DNA from: JAZUCL01 sp045639125
GTDB lineage: Bacteria > Bacillota > Clostridia > Oscillospirales > QAMX01
Assembly: GCA_045639125.1 (NCBI GenBank)
Contig: JAZUCL010000003.1
Span: 1-22,563 of the forward strand
Reading direction: 5' to 3'
Length of the DNA: 22,563 nucleotides
The translations under genes and the position numbers were made by a program. The notes under the pieces are model-generated. The model worked only from the letters and a program-made list of their open reading frames with translations, ran no database searches and was not told the DNA's origin. Positions 13,186-21,089 of this stretch are shown here, one piece after another; the stretch's first letter is position 1; every line of letters starts with the position of its first letter.

Positions 13186-15015
13186 TTACCCAATATTTTT
13201 CGCTTTTGATGCCTCACGCATACGAGTAGCGTGATCCAAAATACGCTTTCTTATACGCAGAGTCTTAGGAGTTACTTCAAGAAGTTCATCGTCAGTAATA
13301 TACTCAAGACACTCCTCAAGGGACATATTTCGTGGAGTAACAAGACGTAACGCCTCGTCAGAGCCAGCCGCACGCATATTTGTAATATGCTTTTTCTTAC
13401 ACACGTTTACCGTTATATCATCACCCTTTGGCGAACAGCCGACAACCATACCGGCATACACAGGAGTTGCAGGAGAGATAAACATAGCACCACGCTCCTG
13501 TGCGTTAAACAGACCATAGGTAACAGCCTCGCCTGTTTCGTACGCAACAAGACTTCCAACACTTCTTCTTGGAATTTCACCTTTATACTCACTGTATCCG
13601 TGGAACACACTTGCCATAATGCCCTCGCCTCTTGTGTCGGTCATAAACTCACTTCTGTAACCGAACAAGCCACGAGCAGGCACAATAAATTCGAGTTTCA
13701 TACGCTCGCCGACAGGTTGCATTTGTTTTAACTCCGCTTTACGCATACCCAACTTCTCCATAACGCTGCCGACAGAGTCTTGCGGTACGTCTATAACAAG
13801 TTCCTCGTAAGGCTCGTGAGTAGTACCGCCAATCTCTTTAAGGAGAACGTGAGGCGTACTTACCTGAAATTCGTATCCCTCACGACGCATCGTTTCAATC
13901 AGAATCGACAGATGCATCTCTCCTCTGCCCATTACACGGAATCTGTCAGCACTGTCAGTTTCCTGAACACGAAGAGAAACGTCTTTCAAAAGTTCACGCA
14001 TAAGACGCTCACGCAACTGTCGAGAAGTGACAAACTTGCCCTCACGACCTGCGAAAGGACTGTCGTTGACGGAAAAAGTCATCTCAACAGTCGGCTCGGA
14101 AATCTTTACAAAAGGGACAGCCTCAACTGCTGTGGGAGCACAAACAGTATTGCCGATATTTATACCCTCAAAGCCTGAGAAGCATACAATATCTCCTGCC
14201 TTTGCAGACTCAACCGCTGTTCGCTTCAGACCTTCAAACTGATAGATTGCAGTTATCTTCGATTTTCCTTTAACCGTTTCGTCATGGAAGTCGCAAAGAG
14301 CAACTTCCTGATTGACAGAAAGGCTGCCTCTCTCAATACGTCCGATAGCGATACGACCAACATACTCGTTGTAGTCAATATTAGATACTAAAATTTGAGT
14401 TTGACCATCAATATCAACAGTAGGGCCGGGAATGTAGGACAAAATCGTATCAAACAACGGCTTTAAGTCAGTGCCAGGCTCATCCCACGAAAGAGACGCA
14501 GTACCCGTTCTGCCGCTGCAGTAGACAACAGGGCTGTCAAGTTGCTCCTCACTTGCGTCAAGTTCAAGCAAAAGTTCCAACACCTCGTCACCAATCTCGT
14601 CAGCACGAGAGTCAGGACGGTCAATCTTATTTACTACAATAATAACCTTGTGATTTAATTCAAGAGCCTTTTGCAGAACGAAACGAGTCTGAGGCATGGG
14701 GCCCTCAAAAGAGTCAACAAGCAAAAGTACGCCGTCTACCATCTTCAGTACACGCTCGACCTCACCGCCAAAGTCTGCGTGTCCGGGGGTATCAACAATA
14801 TTTACCTTGACACCGTTATATACAGCAGATGTATTCTTTGCCAAGATTGTGATACCACGTTCACGCTCCAAGTCACCTGAGTCCATTACTCTGTCCGCCA
14901 CAGCCTGATTATCTCTAAACACGCTGTTTTGTTTAAGCATCTGATCTACAAGAGTCGTCTTGCCGTGGTCAACGTGGGCAATAATTGCAATATTTCTTAA
15001 ATCGTTACGAACCAA
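13186..15015 (-). CDS. typA: Ribosome-associated GTPase TypA/BipA
   Basis: A 609-aa translational GTPase of the EF-G-like family that binds the ribosome and supports 50S assembly and stress or low-temperature growth. All G motifs are present: AHVDHGKTT (G1), RGIT (G2), DTPGHADF (G3), NKIDRPDS (G4). These are followed by domain II and the EF-G-like domains; the BipA-specific C-terminal region includes GSDEALRLVTPR. The start is placed at TTG 15015, because GGAGG lies 6 nt upstream; an in-frame TTG at 15030 overlaps that site. Monocistronic, convergent with metF. Length agrees with the family. Confidence 0.97.
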   Translation of the reverse strand: MVRNDLRNIAIIAHVDHGKTTLVDQMLKQNSVFRDNQAVADRVMDSGDLERERGITILAKNTSAVYNGVKVNIVDTPGHADFGGEVERVLKMVDGVLLLVDSFEGPMPQTRFVLQKALELNHKVIIVVNKIDRPDSRADEIGDEVLELLLELDASEEQLDSPVVYCSGRTGTASLSWDEPGTDLKPLFDTILSYIPGPTVDIDGQTQILVSNIDYNEYVGRIAIGRIERGSLSVNQEVALCDFHDETVKGKSKITAIYQFEGLKRTAVESAKAGDIVCFSGFEGINIGNTVCAPTAVEAVPFVKISEPTVEMTFSVNDSPFAGREGKFVTSRQLRERLMRELLKDVSLRVQETDSADRFRVMGRGEMHLSILIETMRREGYEFQVSTPHVLLKEIGGTTHEPYEELVIDVPQDSVGSVMEKLGMRKAELKQMQPVGERMKLEFIVPARGLFGYRSEFMTDTRGEGIMASVFHGYSEYKGEIPRRSVGSLVAYETGEAVTYGLFNAQERGAMFISPATPVYAGMVVGCSPKGDDITVNVCKKKHITNMRAAGSDEALRLVTPRNMSLEECLEYITDDELLEVTPKTLRIRKRILDHATRMREASKAKNIG

Positions 15016-15057
15016 AGGAAAGCCTCCCAAAATTCAAGTATTGTTACACAATTATTC

Positions 15058-15086
15058 ATGATACCATACATTTTACCATTTAACAA
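15058..15086 (-). promoter_or_regulatory. Candidate promoter of typA
   Basis: Minus-strand TTGTTA (15086-15081), 17 bp, TATCAT (15063-15058), about 40 nt before the start codon. A perfect TATAAT further upstream (near 15110) lacks a recognisable -35. Confidence 0.5.
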
Positions 15087-15170
15087 TGGAACAATATACA
15101 AAATTATACCCTTTTTGATAAAAATTCATGTGCGTACACCCATTTATAATACTTCCACCGTACATATCGT

Positions 15171-15191
15171 GGACAAATTACAAATTTGTCC
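15171..15191. promoter_or_regulatory. 9-bp perfect dyad upstream of apgM
   Basis: GGACAAATT (15171-15179) and AATTTGTCC (15183-15191) are exact inverted copies around ACA. An overlapping alternative stem GTCCG/CGGAC (15188-15192/15200-15204) is also possible. It lies 30 bp upstream of the apgM -35, an operator-like position between the divergent typA and apgM promoters. No T-tract follows. Confidence 0.45.
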
Positions 15192-15220
15192 GTGCGAGGC
15201 GGACTTATGCACGATTAGTA

Positions 15221-15249
15221 TAGACAAATAACGTAAAATCGTGTATACT
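15221..15249 (+). promoter_or_regulatory. Promoter of apgM
   Basis: TAGACA (15221-15226), 17 bp, TATACT (15244-15249), about 37 bp before the start codon. Confidence 0.65.
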
Positions 15250-15285
15250 GATAAGGTACAGACTGTTCAAAGGAGTTATTTAACT

Positions 15286-16524
15286 ATGAAATATTTACTT
15301 GTTATCGGAGACGGAATGGCAGACAATCCGGTAGAGTCTTTAGGTGGCAAGACACCTATTGAGTTTGCCAATATCCCCACGATAGACGCACTTGCCGCAG
15401 ACGGTATCATAGGCAACGTAATAAACTGTCCAAAGCCTCTTGCGGCAGGAAGTGAAACGGCAATTCTGTCAATTTTCGGCTGTGACCCACTTAAATACTT
15501 TACAGGCCGTTCTCCAATGGAGGCGGCGGCATCAGGAATAGTGCTATCAAGCGGCGACGCAGCATTTCGCTGTAACTTGGTGTCATTGGAAGATGGAGAT
15601 ATGCCGCTTGAGGAAAAGAAAATATTGTCCCACAGTGCAGGGTCAATAGAGGGCAGCGACGCACTTGACGCAATAGGAGCGTTGTTGTCTGACACACGTT
15701 TTGTGGAAGCGTTAAAAGCCGCCCGCATGGACATTCACACATTCCCTGTATTTCGCCAGACGGCAGTACAGCACGACTCGGACTTGTCTGGAATAGAATT
15801 TACACCGCCCCACGACCACTTAGGCGAGGCGTGCGGTCAGTATTTTCCAAAGGGTAACGAGAGAGCAGAGGTGTTTGCAAATCTTATGCGACTTGCCCAT
15901 GAGATTTTAGACAGCCACCCGGTTACTAATCGCAGACGAGAAAAAGGCAAACTCCCCGCTAACGGAATTTGGTTCTGGGCACAAGGAACGCAGGTTACCC
16001 TGCCGTCATTCTACGACCAGTACGGCAAGCATGGAGCCGTAATCAGTGCCGTACCTCTGTGTCACGGCATCGGTATACTTCGTGGTCTTGAGCAGGTGAT
16101 AGTTGAGGGAGCAACAGGAGAAATAGATACGAACTTTGACGGAAAGCGTGACGCTACCATAGAAAAACTACGTGAGTACGACTTCGTATGTCTGCATCTT
16201 GAAGCACCAGACGAGTGTACCCACAACGGAGACCTTGAGGGCAAAATACAGTCTATCCAGTGGCTTGACAGCCGTCTTGTTGCCCCTGTACTTGAGGCAC
16301 TGCGAAAAGACGGCGAGGATTTTCGAGTTCTTCTTTTGTCTGACCACAAAACACTTACTTCAAGCCGTGGCCATGACGGAAGCCCCGTGCCGTTCCTTAT
16401 ATACGACAGCCGAAAGCCGACAAATCGTGGCGGTACTTATGATGAACGTAGCGGTGAGTCAGGCGTGTCAGTTAAAGAGGGACACAGACTGTTAAGTGTC
16501 CTGTTTGAGCAGGAGAATTTATAA
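15286..16524 (+). CDS. apgM: Cofactor-independent phosphoglycerate mutase, archaeal (ApgM) type
   Basis: A 412-aa alkaline-phosphatase-superfamily enzyme interconverting 3- and 2-phosphoglycerate. The N-terminal metal-binding VIGDGMADNP motif, the segment GSETAILSIFGCDP with the likely phosphorylated serine/threonine region, HLEAPDECTHNGD and the C-terminal LLSDHKT plus SRGHDGSPVPF metal ligands are all present. These are the landmarks of the ApgM group rather than of GpmI, which is about 510 aa. The ATG at 15286 has AAAGGAG 10 nt upstream; in-frame TTG at 15241 precedes the promoter -10 and is rejected. Older annotations call this family a putative homoserine kinase type; the mutase role is the better supported one. 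A terminator follows. Confidence 0.92.
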   Translation: MKYLLVIGDGMADNPVESLGGKTPIEFANIPTIDALAADGIIGNVINCPKPLAAGSETAILSIFGCDPLKYFTGRSPMEAAASGIVLSSGDAAFRCNLVSLEDGDMPLEEKKILSHSAGSIEGSDALDAIGALLSDTRFVEALKAARMDIHTFPVFRQTAVQHDSDLSGIEFTPPHDHLGEACGQYFPKGNERAEVFANLMRLAHEILDSHPVTNRRREKGKLPANGIWFWAQGTQVTLPSFYDQYGKHGAVISAVPLCHGIGILRGLEQVIVEGATGEIDTNFDGKRDATIEKLREYDFVCLHLEAPDECTHNGDLEGKIQSIQWLDSRLVAPVLEALRKDGEDFRVLLLSDHKTLTSSRGHDGSPVPFLIYDSRKPTNRGGTYDERSGESGVSVKEGHRLLSVLFEQENL

Positions 16525-16538
16525 TTATATATAATGTA

Positions 16539-16571
16539 GTAAAGCCTCCCTTAGCATAAGGGAGGCTTTAC
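16539..16571 (+). terminator. Terminator-like palindrome after apgM
   Basis: A 15-bp perfect stem (16539-16553/16557-16571) with a GCA loop, starting 14 bp after the apgM stop. The stem itself ends in CTTTAC rather than a long T-tract. The inner 29 nt (16541-16569) recur exactly at 16744-16772. Confidence 0.65.
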
Positions 16572-16772
16572 AGAGTGTCAAAGAAACCCCAACCGCCAAA
16601 ATGCTTGCTACGCAAGACATTTCGGCTTCCTGCACAAACCGCACGCTACCGTACCTATGTACGCCGACACGTGCGGTTTGCTTGTCTTGGAGGCTTCTTA
16701 GACCTCTGTCAGTCTGTCAAAAAATACTTTTTTGACAGACTGCAAAGCCTCCCTTAGCATAAGGGAGGCTTT
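16539..16772. repeat. Hairpin-cluster element bounded by identical palindromes
   Basis: Five stem-loops lie in 234 bp. They are the 29-nt palindrome at 16541; GCC...GGC with CTTGC-TAC-GCAAG inside (about 16595-16626); CAAACCGCAC/GTGCGGTTTG (16635-16644/16671-16680); a 15-bp perfect stem (16710-16724/16728-16742) with TAC loop; and the second copy of the 29-nt palindrome (16744-16772). No coding frame is credible. The arrangement resembles a MITE- or REP-like non-coding element; no target-site duplication was identified. Confidence 0.65.
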
Positions 16773-16781
16773 AACTTTTAC

Positions 16782-17042
16782 TTAGCCTTTAGAGCGAAGT
16801 ACGGTAGGTGTTTGGCGGTTGTATGCAAGGCGTTTGTCAAGTCTTTGAAAAAATCTATAGACACATTTTGATACAGTTTTTTCGTTAATGGATAAAAGAA
16901 TAAGGGCAGTACCCACAACGGCTGGCAGTAATATTCCAAAAGTAACACTCTCACCTGTAAGTAGGCAAGTGTCGTAACGTCCCGCACTTAAAACTAACAT
17001 AATAATTCCTGCTGCCGCTCCAAAATTAAGTATCTTTTTCAT
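16782..17042 (-). CDS. Small hypothetical membrane protein (86 aa)
   Basis: An 86-aa protein starting MKKILNFGAAAGIIMLVLSA. Two hydrophobic stretches (about residues 8-20 and 34-51) suggest two membrane helices, followed by a basic, probably cytoplasmic tail (RFFQRLDKRLAYNR). AGGAG lies 10 nt before the ATG at 17042. It follows the 40-aa gene by 12 nt on the same strand, so the two probably share a transcript. No family was recognised; expression is plausible rather than proven. Confidence 0.5.
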   Translation of the reverse strand: MKKILNFGAAAGIIMLVLSAGRYDTCLLTGESVTFGILLPAVVGTALILLSINEKTVSKCVYRFFQRLDKRLAYNRQTPTVLRSKG

Positions 17043-17054
17043 TTTTCTTCGCTC

Positions 17055-17177
17055 CTATCTGTTATAATATTTAAGTTCGTTGTATGCTTCACGTTTCGTA
17101 TCACAGGAGAAACAGAATTTCCCTTGTCCGTCGTATACCTCCACGTGATCTGCGACATTTTCAATTCGATACTCCAT
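17055..17177 (-). CDS. Small hypothetical protein (40 aa)
   Basis: A 40-aa protein beginning MEYRIENVADHVEVYDGQGK, then FCFSCDTKREAYNELKYYNR. The ATG at 17177 has AAAGGAG 8 nt upstream, a better start than the longer in-frame extension from 17312, which runs through A/T homopolymers. The pattern (alternating beta-strand residues, DGQGKFCFSCDT turn, C-terminal helix) resembles short single-domain proteins common in gut Clostridia, but no function is known. A TATACT -10-like box lies about 35 bp upstream, without a clear -35. Confidence 0.6.
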   Translation of the reverse strand: MEYRIENVADHVEVYDGQGKFCFSCDTKREAYNELKYYNR

Positions 17178-17307
17178 TTTAATACTCCTTTCGTCTGTTC
17201 TTGTCTTTGTGACTATAGTATAACAGTTTAGATGTCCCGTTGTTCGTACAGTAAAAATTTTTTTGAAAAAATTTTTGAAAGAAGAAAACGGTACTTGGAA
17301 AAACTTA

Positions 17308-17352
17308 AACAAAAGAAAAAGGAATGAGTCCTGTGAACACAGAAATCATTCC
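17308..17352 (-). terminator. Terminator of ahcY-fruK
   Basis: On the minus strand GGAATGA/TCATTCC (17352-17346/17327-17321) encloses a second small stem CTGTG/CACAG and is followed by TTTTTCTTTTG. Confidence 0.85.
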
Positions 17353-17372
17353 ATAGTAATATAAAATAGAAT

Positions 17373-18302
17373 TTATATTTTCTCAACAGTCGTTTGACTA
17401 AACAGTGACACAACAGTGTGGCGAGGAGCCATACGAGTTCCCTCTACAGTTACACTTGCAGCCGCTGCCGCAACGGAGTATCTTGCAAGGCTTTCAAAAT
17501 CGTTGCCACTTTCAAGAGATTGGGCAATACCGGCAACCATAACGTCACCGGCACCAACAGGGCCACGTACCTCGATTTGAGGTGTTTGGACATACAGTGC
17601 CTGACGAGCATTAACAAATAACGCTCCGTCACCGCCCATTGATACGGCTACATTTTTCGCACCCTCAGCAATAAGTTCCCTCGCCCCATCACGAATTTCC
17701 TCCAAGGTCTTTACCTCTCTGCCAAGAACACCTGACAGTTCAGCCACGTTTGGCTTGATGAAGTCAGGGCGTGCCGACAACGCAGTACGAAGGTGTGTGC
17801 CATCAGCATCTACTATAAGTTTCACGCCCTCGTGGTCTAAAACCGTCTTACACAGTTTTTCATAACTGTCAAGAGAAAGATTGGCAGGAGCAGAGCCGGA
17901 AATGACAATAATATTTCCGTGACGGCAGTATGAGCGGACACGTTTAATAAGACGATCAAAGTCATGGGGCAACACGTCAAAGCCGGATTCGTTAATATCC
18001 GTATGGACACCACCATCTGACACGATTTTTATGTTGACTCTCGTATCACCGACAACATCAACAAAGTCTGTGGAAATACATAGTCCACTGAGGCTGTCCT
18101 TAATAAATCGACCGTTCTTACCGGCAATTAGTCCAGTTGCAACACTCTTTGTTCCAAGTTCTTTAAGTGCCTTAGATACGTTAATGCCCTTACCGCCGGC
18201 ATCTATACGAGTAGAAACGGCACGATTGACAGCACCATACTTAAATGTAGGTACGGAAATTGTTCTGTCAATGGCAGGGTTTAGCGTAACTGTTACAATC
18301 AT
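17373..18302 (-). CDS. fruK: 1-phosphofructokinase family PfkB sugar kinase
   Basis: A 309-aa PfkB/ribokinase-fold kinase. The N-terminal MIVTVTLNPAIDRTISV, the DAGGKGINVSKALKELG motif and the C-terminal GPVGAGDVMVAGIAQSL catalytic/anion-hole motif are the pattern of 1-phosphofructokinase and tagatose-6-phosphate kinase. The likely reaction is fructose 1-phosphate plus ATP to fructose 1,6-bisphosphate. The ATG at 18302 follows AAAGGAAGAG; a longer frame to 18335 would overlap ahcY. It lies 22 nt behind ahcY, which implies co-transcription. No fructose PTS gene (fruA) or FruR is adjacent, so the in vivo substrate is less certain than the fold. Confidence 0.8.
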   Translation of the reverse strand: MIVTVTLNPAIDRTISVPTFKYGAVNRAVSTRIDAGGKGINVSKALKELGTKSVATGLIAGKNGRFIKDSLSGLCISTDFVDVVGDTRVNIKIVSDGGVHTDINESGFDVLPHDFDRLIKRVRSYCRHGNIIVISGSAPANLSLDSYEKLCKTVLDHEGVKLIVDADGTHLRTALSARPDFIKPNVAELSGVLGREVKTLEEIRDGARELIAEGAKNVAVSMGGDGALFVNARQALYVQTPQIEVRGPVGAGDVMVAGIAQSLESGNDFESLARYSVAAAAASVTVEGTRMAPRHTVVSLFSQTTVEKI

Positions 18303-18324
18303 TACTCTCTTCCTTTCTAATTGG

Positions 18325-19566
18325 CTATATCTCACCGTGATAGTAGCGTGCTTGGTCAGGGGTCAAAGAGTCAAGAGAAAGCCCCATTGCGTCAAGTTTC
18401 AATCTCGCTACTGTCTCGTCAATTTGAGATGGTACATTATATAATCCCTTTTCCATATTCTTTCCGTTTTCAGCAAGATACTGACACGCAAGAGCCTGAA
18501 CGGCGAAAGACAAGTCCATAATTTCAGCAGGATGTCCCATACCAGCAGCAAGGTTTACGAGTCTACCCTCTGCCAAGAGATTTATAACTCGTCCGTCCGG
18601 GAGGAAGTAACCGTCAATACACGGCTTACGCTCCTCAACGGAAGCCCCCATACTCAAAAGGTCGGGTTTAGATATTTCAACGTCAAAATGACCTGCGTTA
18701 GCAAGAATGACATTCGACTTCATCACTTTGAAGTGATCGGCAGTGATAACGTCCTTACAACCAGTAGCGGTGATGAAGATGTCACCGACTTTAGCCGCCT
18801 CGGACATAGTCATAACAGCGTAGCCGTCCATAGCCGCCTCTAAAGCACGATGAGGGTTAATCTCTGTTACGATTACCTGAGCACCTAAAGCAGAAGCACG
18901 CATAGCAATACCTCTGCCACACCAGCCGTAGCCGGCAACTACAACTTTCTTTGCCGCAACCAAGTTGTTGGTAACGTGCATAACTGCTGTCCATACAGAT
19001 TGACCAGTGCCGTAGCGGTTATCAAAGAGATACTTACAGAAAGCATCGTTAACAGCCATCATAGGAAAATCGAGGTTTCCGGCTGAAACTCTCTGACGCA
19101 GGCGGTGGATACCGGTAGTTGTTTCTTCTGTACCGGCAACAAGGTTCTTTGCAAGGTGACGGCAAGAACCATGTAAGAGATTAGTAAAGTCACCGCCATC
19201 ATCTATTATAAGGTGAGGGCAATGGTCGAGAGTCATTTTAAGGTGCTTTTCATACGTTTGAGAATCAGCACCGTGAATACCAAAAACGGAAAATCCGTCA
19301 GCGGCAAGGCTTGCGGCAACATCGTCTTGAGTAGAAAGGGGGTTACAGCCAGTAACGGCAACATCAGCACCGCCTGCACGAAGTACGTGTGCTAAGTAAG
19401 CGGTCTTTGCCTCTAAATGAATGGAAATAGACATACGCATATTTGCAAGAGGCTTTGTGCGTAAAAAATCCGACTCAATGGCAGACAAAACAGGCATTGA
19501 TTGACGCACCCACTGGATTTTCTTGTGTCCAGATGGAGCAAGAGACAAATCTAAAATATCAGTCAT
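18325..19566 (-). CDS. ahcY: Adenosylhomocysteinase
   Basis: A 413-aa NAD-dependent S-adenosylhomocysteine hydrolase, splitting SAH to adenosine and homocysteine in the activated methyl cycle. Visible are the substrate-domain motifs SISIHLEAKTA and AVTGCNPLSTQDDVAA, the conserved NRYGTGQSVWTA, and the NAD-binding GYGWCGRGIAMRA (about residues 215-227). The C-terminal segment ends in ARYYHGEI. It lacks the roughly 40-residue insertion of eukaryotic and proteobacterial enzymes, as is usual for this bacterial/archaeal type. GGAGG lies 6 nt before the ATG at 19566. First gene of a two-gene unit with fruK. Confidence 0.96.
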   Translation of the reverse strand: MTDILDLSLAPSGHKKIQWVRQSMPVLSAIESDFLRTKPLANMRMSISIHLEAKTAYLAHVLRAGGADVAVTGCNPLSTQDDVAASLAADGFSVFGIHGADSQTYEKHLKMTLDHCPHLIIDDGGDFTNLLHGSCRHLAKNLVAGTEETTTGIHRLRQRVSAGNLDFPMMAVNDAFCKYLFDNRYGTGQSVWTAVMHVTNNLVAAKKVVVAGYGWCGRGIAMRASALGAQVIVTEINPHRALEAAMDGYAVMTMSEAAKVGDIFITATGCKDVITADHFKVMKSNVILANAGHFDVEISKPDLLSMGASVEERKPCIDGYFLPDGRVINLLAEGRLVNLAAGMGHPAEIMDLSFAVQALACQYLAENGKNMEKGLYNVPSQIDETVARLKLDAMGLSLDSLTPDQARYYHGEI

Positions 19567-19643
19567 AAAGAACCTCCGTCACGGTAAATATGGTAAAAAA
19601 TGCAGAAACTGTGCAAAAATCGCACAAAAAATCATTATATTTA

Positions 19644-19672
19644 ATTTTAGCATAGTAAAAAGTAAAGTACAA
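19644..19672 (-). promoter_or_regulatory. Candidate promoter of ahcY-fruK
   Basis: Minus-strand TTGTAC (19672-19667), 17 bp, TAAAAT (19649-19644), about 80 bp upstream of the ahcY ATG. Confidence 0.4.
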
Positions 19673-19833
19673 CTGAAAAAGCGAGATTTGCTGTACAATA
19701 TGAGGAGGATAGGAAGAGAATTTTTGTGCAAACTGTGTAGAAGAAATTAAAATACATGATTATTAAGAAAGAGAAAAACAGCACAAAAGAGAGGAAAAAG
19801 GAACAAAAATTTGATTTTTTTTGCAAAAAACAC

Positions 19834-19862
19834 TTGACCTACGAAAATATCTGTGATATAGT
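19834..19862 (+). promoter_or_regulatory. Promoter of the rpmG-secE-nusG-rplKA cluster
   Basis: TTGACC (19834-19839), 17 bp, TATAGT (19857-19862). The predicted start near 19869 gives a leader of about 100 nt. The 405-bp ahcY-rpmG intergenic region otherwise holds only the divergent ahcY promoter and A-rich sequence; no gene was seen. Confidence 0.75.
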
Positions 19863-19971
19863 TACTTTACCTGTCCAGGTTTCTTTTTTTATGCCTGAAA
19901 TTTTCAAAGAGAGAAAAATTCAAAAGAGCCTGAGGAGCAGGGAGGCTAATAACTATGGGAGGTGCCGTTTA

Positions 19972-20121
19972 ATGCGAGTCAAAATCACACTGTCATGCAG
20001 TGAGTGCAAACAGCGCAACTACAACACATTCAAGAACAAGAAGAATGACCCGGATCGCCTTGAAATGAACAAGTACTGTCGCTTTTGCAGGAAGCACACC
20101 CTGCACAAAGAAACGAAGTAA
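19972..20121 (+). CDS. rpmG: 50S ribosomal protein L33 (zinc-ribbon type)
   Basis: A 49-aa protein of the large ribosomal subunit, starting MRVKITLSCSECKQRNY. Two CXXC pairs (C9/C12 and C36/C39) bind zinc, marking the C+ form that dominates when zinc is sufficient. The ATG at 19972 follows GGGAGGTG by 7 nt. A long in-frame upstream extension to 19756 contains the promoter and is not coding. It is placed before secE as in most Firmicutes. Confidence 0.96.
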   Translation: MRVKITLSCSECKQRNYNTFKNKKNDPDRLEMNKYCRFCRKHTLHKETK

Positions 20122-20136
20122 AGGGGTGTAGTTTCA

Positions 20137-20451
20137 ATGTCAGAAAAAGAAAAGAAGGATTTAGAGGTTTCAGCAGAAGAAACCGTGTCCGAAGAAGTGA
20201 AGAGTGAACCCAAGGCAGAAAAGAAGGCGGAGAAAAAGTCAGGCGGAGCGATAAAGGCAAGTCGCAAGTGGTTCAGAGAGCTTAAAAGTGAGTTCAAGAA
20301 AATAGTATGGCCCACAGGCAAGCAACTTTGGAAAAACACAGTCGTCGTAATGAGCGTGCTCATTTTTGTGGGCATAGTCATCGCACTGGTAGATGCAATC
20401 TTCCAGTATGGCATTCTTAATGGTCTTCTGAGACTCGTCAGCGGATATTAA
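20137..20451 (+). CDS. secE: Preprotein translocase subunit SecE
   Basis: A 104-aa protein: the single-helix SecE type with an N-terminal Lys/Glu-rich extension (residues 1-42), then the conserved amphipathic FRELKSEFKKIVWPTGKQLW and one transmembrane helix (about 67-90). It clamps SecY in the SecYEG channel of the plasma membrane. AAAGGGG lies upstream of the ATG at 20137. It is 15 nt after rpmG and 35 nt before nusG. The acidic-basic extension is longer than in B. subtilis (59 aa) but common in Clostridia. Confidence 0.95.
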   Translation: MSEKEKKDLEVSAEETVSEEVKSEPKAEKKAEKKSGGAIKASRKWFRELKSEFKKIVWPTGKQLWKNTVVVMSVLIFVGIVIALVDAIFQYGILNGLLRLVSGY

Positions 20452-20486
20452 ACCGAGGACGTAACAGACTGGATAGGAGGATGAAT

Positions 20487-21008
20487 ATGTCCGCAGAGGC
20501 TAAATGGTATGTTGTCCATACCTATTCGGGCTACGAAAACAAGGTTGCCGCAAACATCGAAAAGGCGGTAGAAAACCGTAAGCTCTTTGATCAGATCTTT
20601 GCCGTAAAGGTTCCGGTAGAAACCGTGGTAGAGGTCACCGCAGACAACAAACAGAAAGAAGTCGAGCATAAAATCTTCCCCGGCTATGTGCTGGTAAAGA
20701 TGATTATGACAGACGAAAGTTGGCATGTTGTACGTAACATTAGAGGCTGTACAGGCTTTGTGGGTCCAGGCTCCAAGCCCGTTGCGTTGACAGAGGAAGA
20801 AGTACTCTCACTCGGCATCGACAAGCGAGAGATTCGAGTAACTTATGCAGTAGGCGATAATGTGCGTATTACAGACGGACCATTGAAGGACTTCATAGGT
20901 GTCGTCAATGAATTGAATCCCGACTTAAATCGTGTAAGCGTAACGGTAAATATGTTTGGACGTGAAACACCGGTTGAGTTAGAGATGCATCAAGTAGAAA
21001 CGGTCTGA
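20487..21008 (+). CDS. nusG: Transcription termination/antitermination protein NusG
   Basis: A 173-aa protein: NGN domain (AKWYVVHTYSGYENKVAAN, then FPGYVLVKM and a VRNIRGCTGFVG segment) binding RNA polymerase, and a C-terminal KOW domain (VGDNVRITDGPLKDFIGVV). The ATG at 20487 is chosen because AGGAGG ends 6 nt upstream; the in-frame ATG at 20481 directly abuts that site. Co-transcribed with secE and probably with rplK. Length matches the family. Confidence 0.97.
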   Translation: MSAEAKWYVVHTYSGYENKVAANIEKAVENRKLFDQIFAVKVPVETVVEVTADNKQKEVEHKIFPGYVLVKMIMTDESWHVVRNIRGCTGFVGPGSKPVALTEEEVLSLGIDKREIRVTYAVGDNVRITDGPLKDFIGVVNELNPDLNRVSVTVNMFGRETPVELEMHQVETV

Positions 21009-21031
21009 GCCGTTTCACGATCCCAAGGCAA

Positions 21032-21063
21032 GTGGGAGGGTGAATACACCCGAAAATTACCAC
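21032..21063 (+). promoter_or_regulatory. L1-binding-like RNA motif before rplK (site 1)
   Basis: GUGG (21032-21035) pairs with CCAC (21060-21063). GAG follows the first strand, GGGUG-AAUA-CACCC forms an apical stem (21038-21051), and GAAAAUUA precedes the second strand. The GUGGGAGG ... GAAA..ACCAC pattern resembles the L1-binding stalk base of 23S rRNA, which L1-controlled mRNAs mimic. Six Ts follow (21065-21070), so a terminator-like outcome is also possible. The resemblance is from memory of the rRNA; regulation is inferred. Confidence 0.55.
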
Positions 21064-21089
21064 ATTTTTTCTAAGGAGGTGCAACCACA

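Noticed and set aside
16541..16772. CRISPR array, because of identical palindromic repeats
   Set aside because: Only two copies 203 bp apart, with self-complementary sequence between them and no cas genes.
19869..19890. Terminator-like ACCTG/CAGGT hairpin with a long T-tract before rpmG
   Set aside because: It begins at the predicted transcription start, too early for intrinsic termination, and the stem is only 4-5 bp with a tiny loop.
19756..19971. N-terminal extension of L33 by 72 residues
   Set aside because: It contains the TTGACC-17-TATAGT promoter, and L33 is 49-55 aa in the family; the start at 19972 has its own Shine-Dalgarno.
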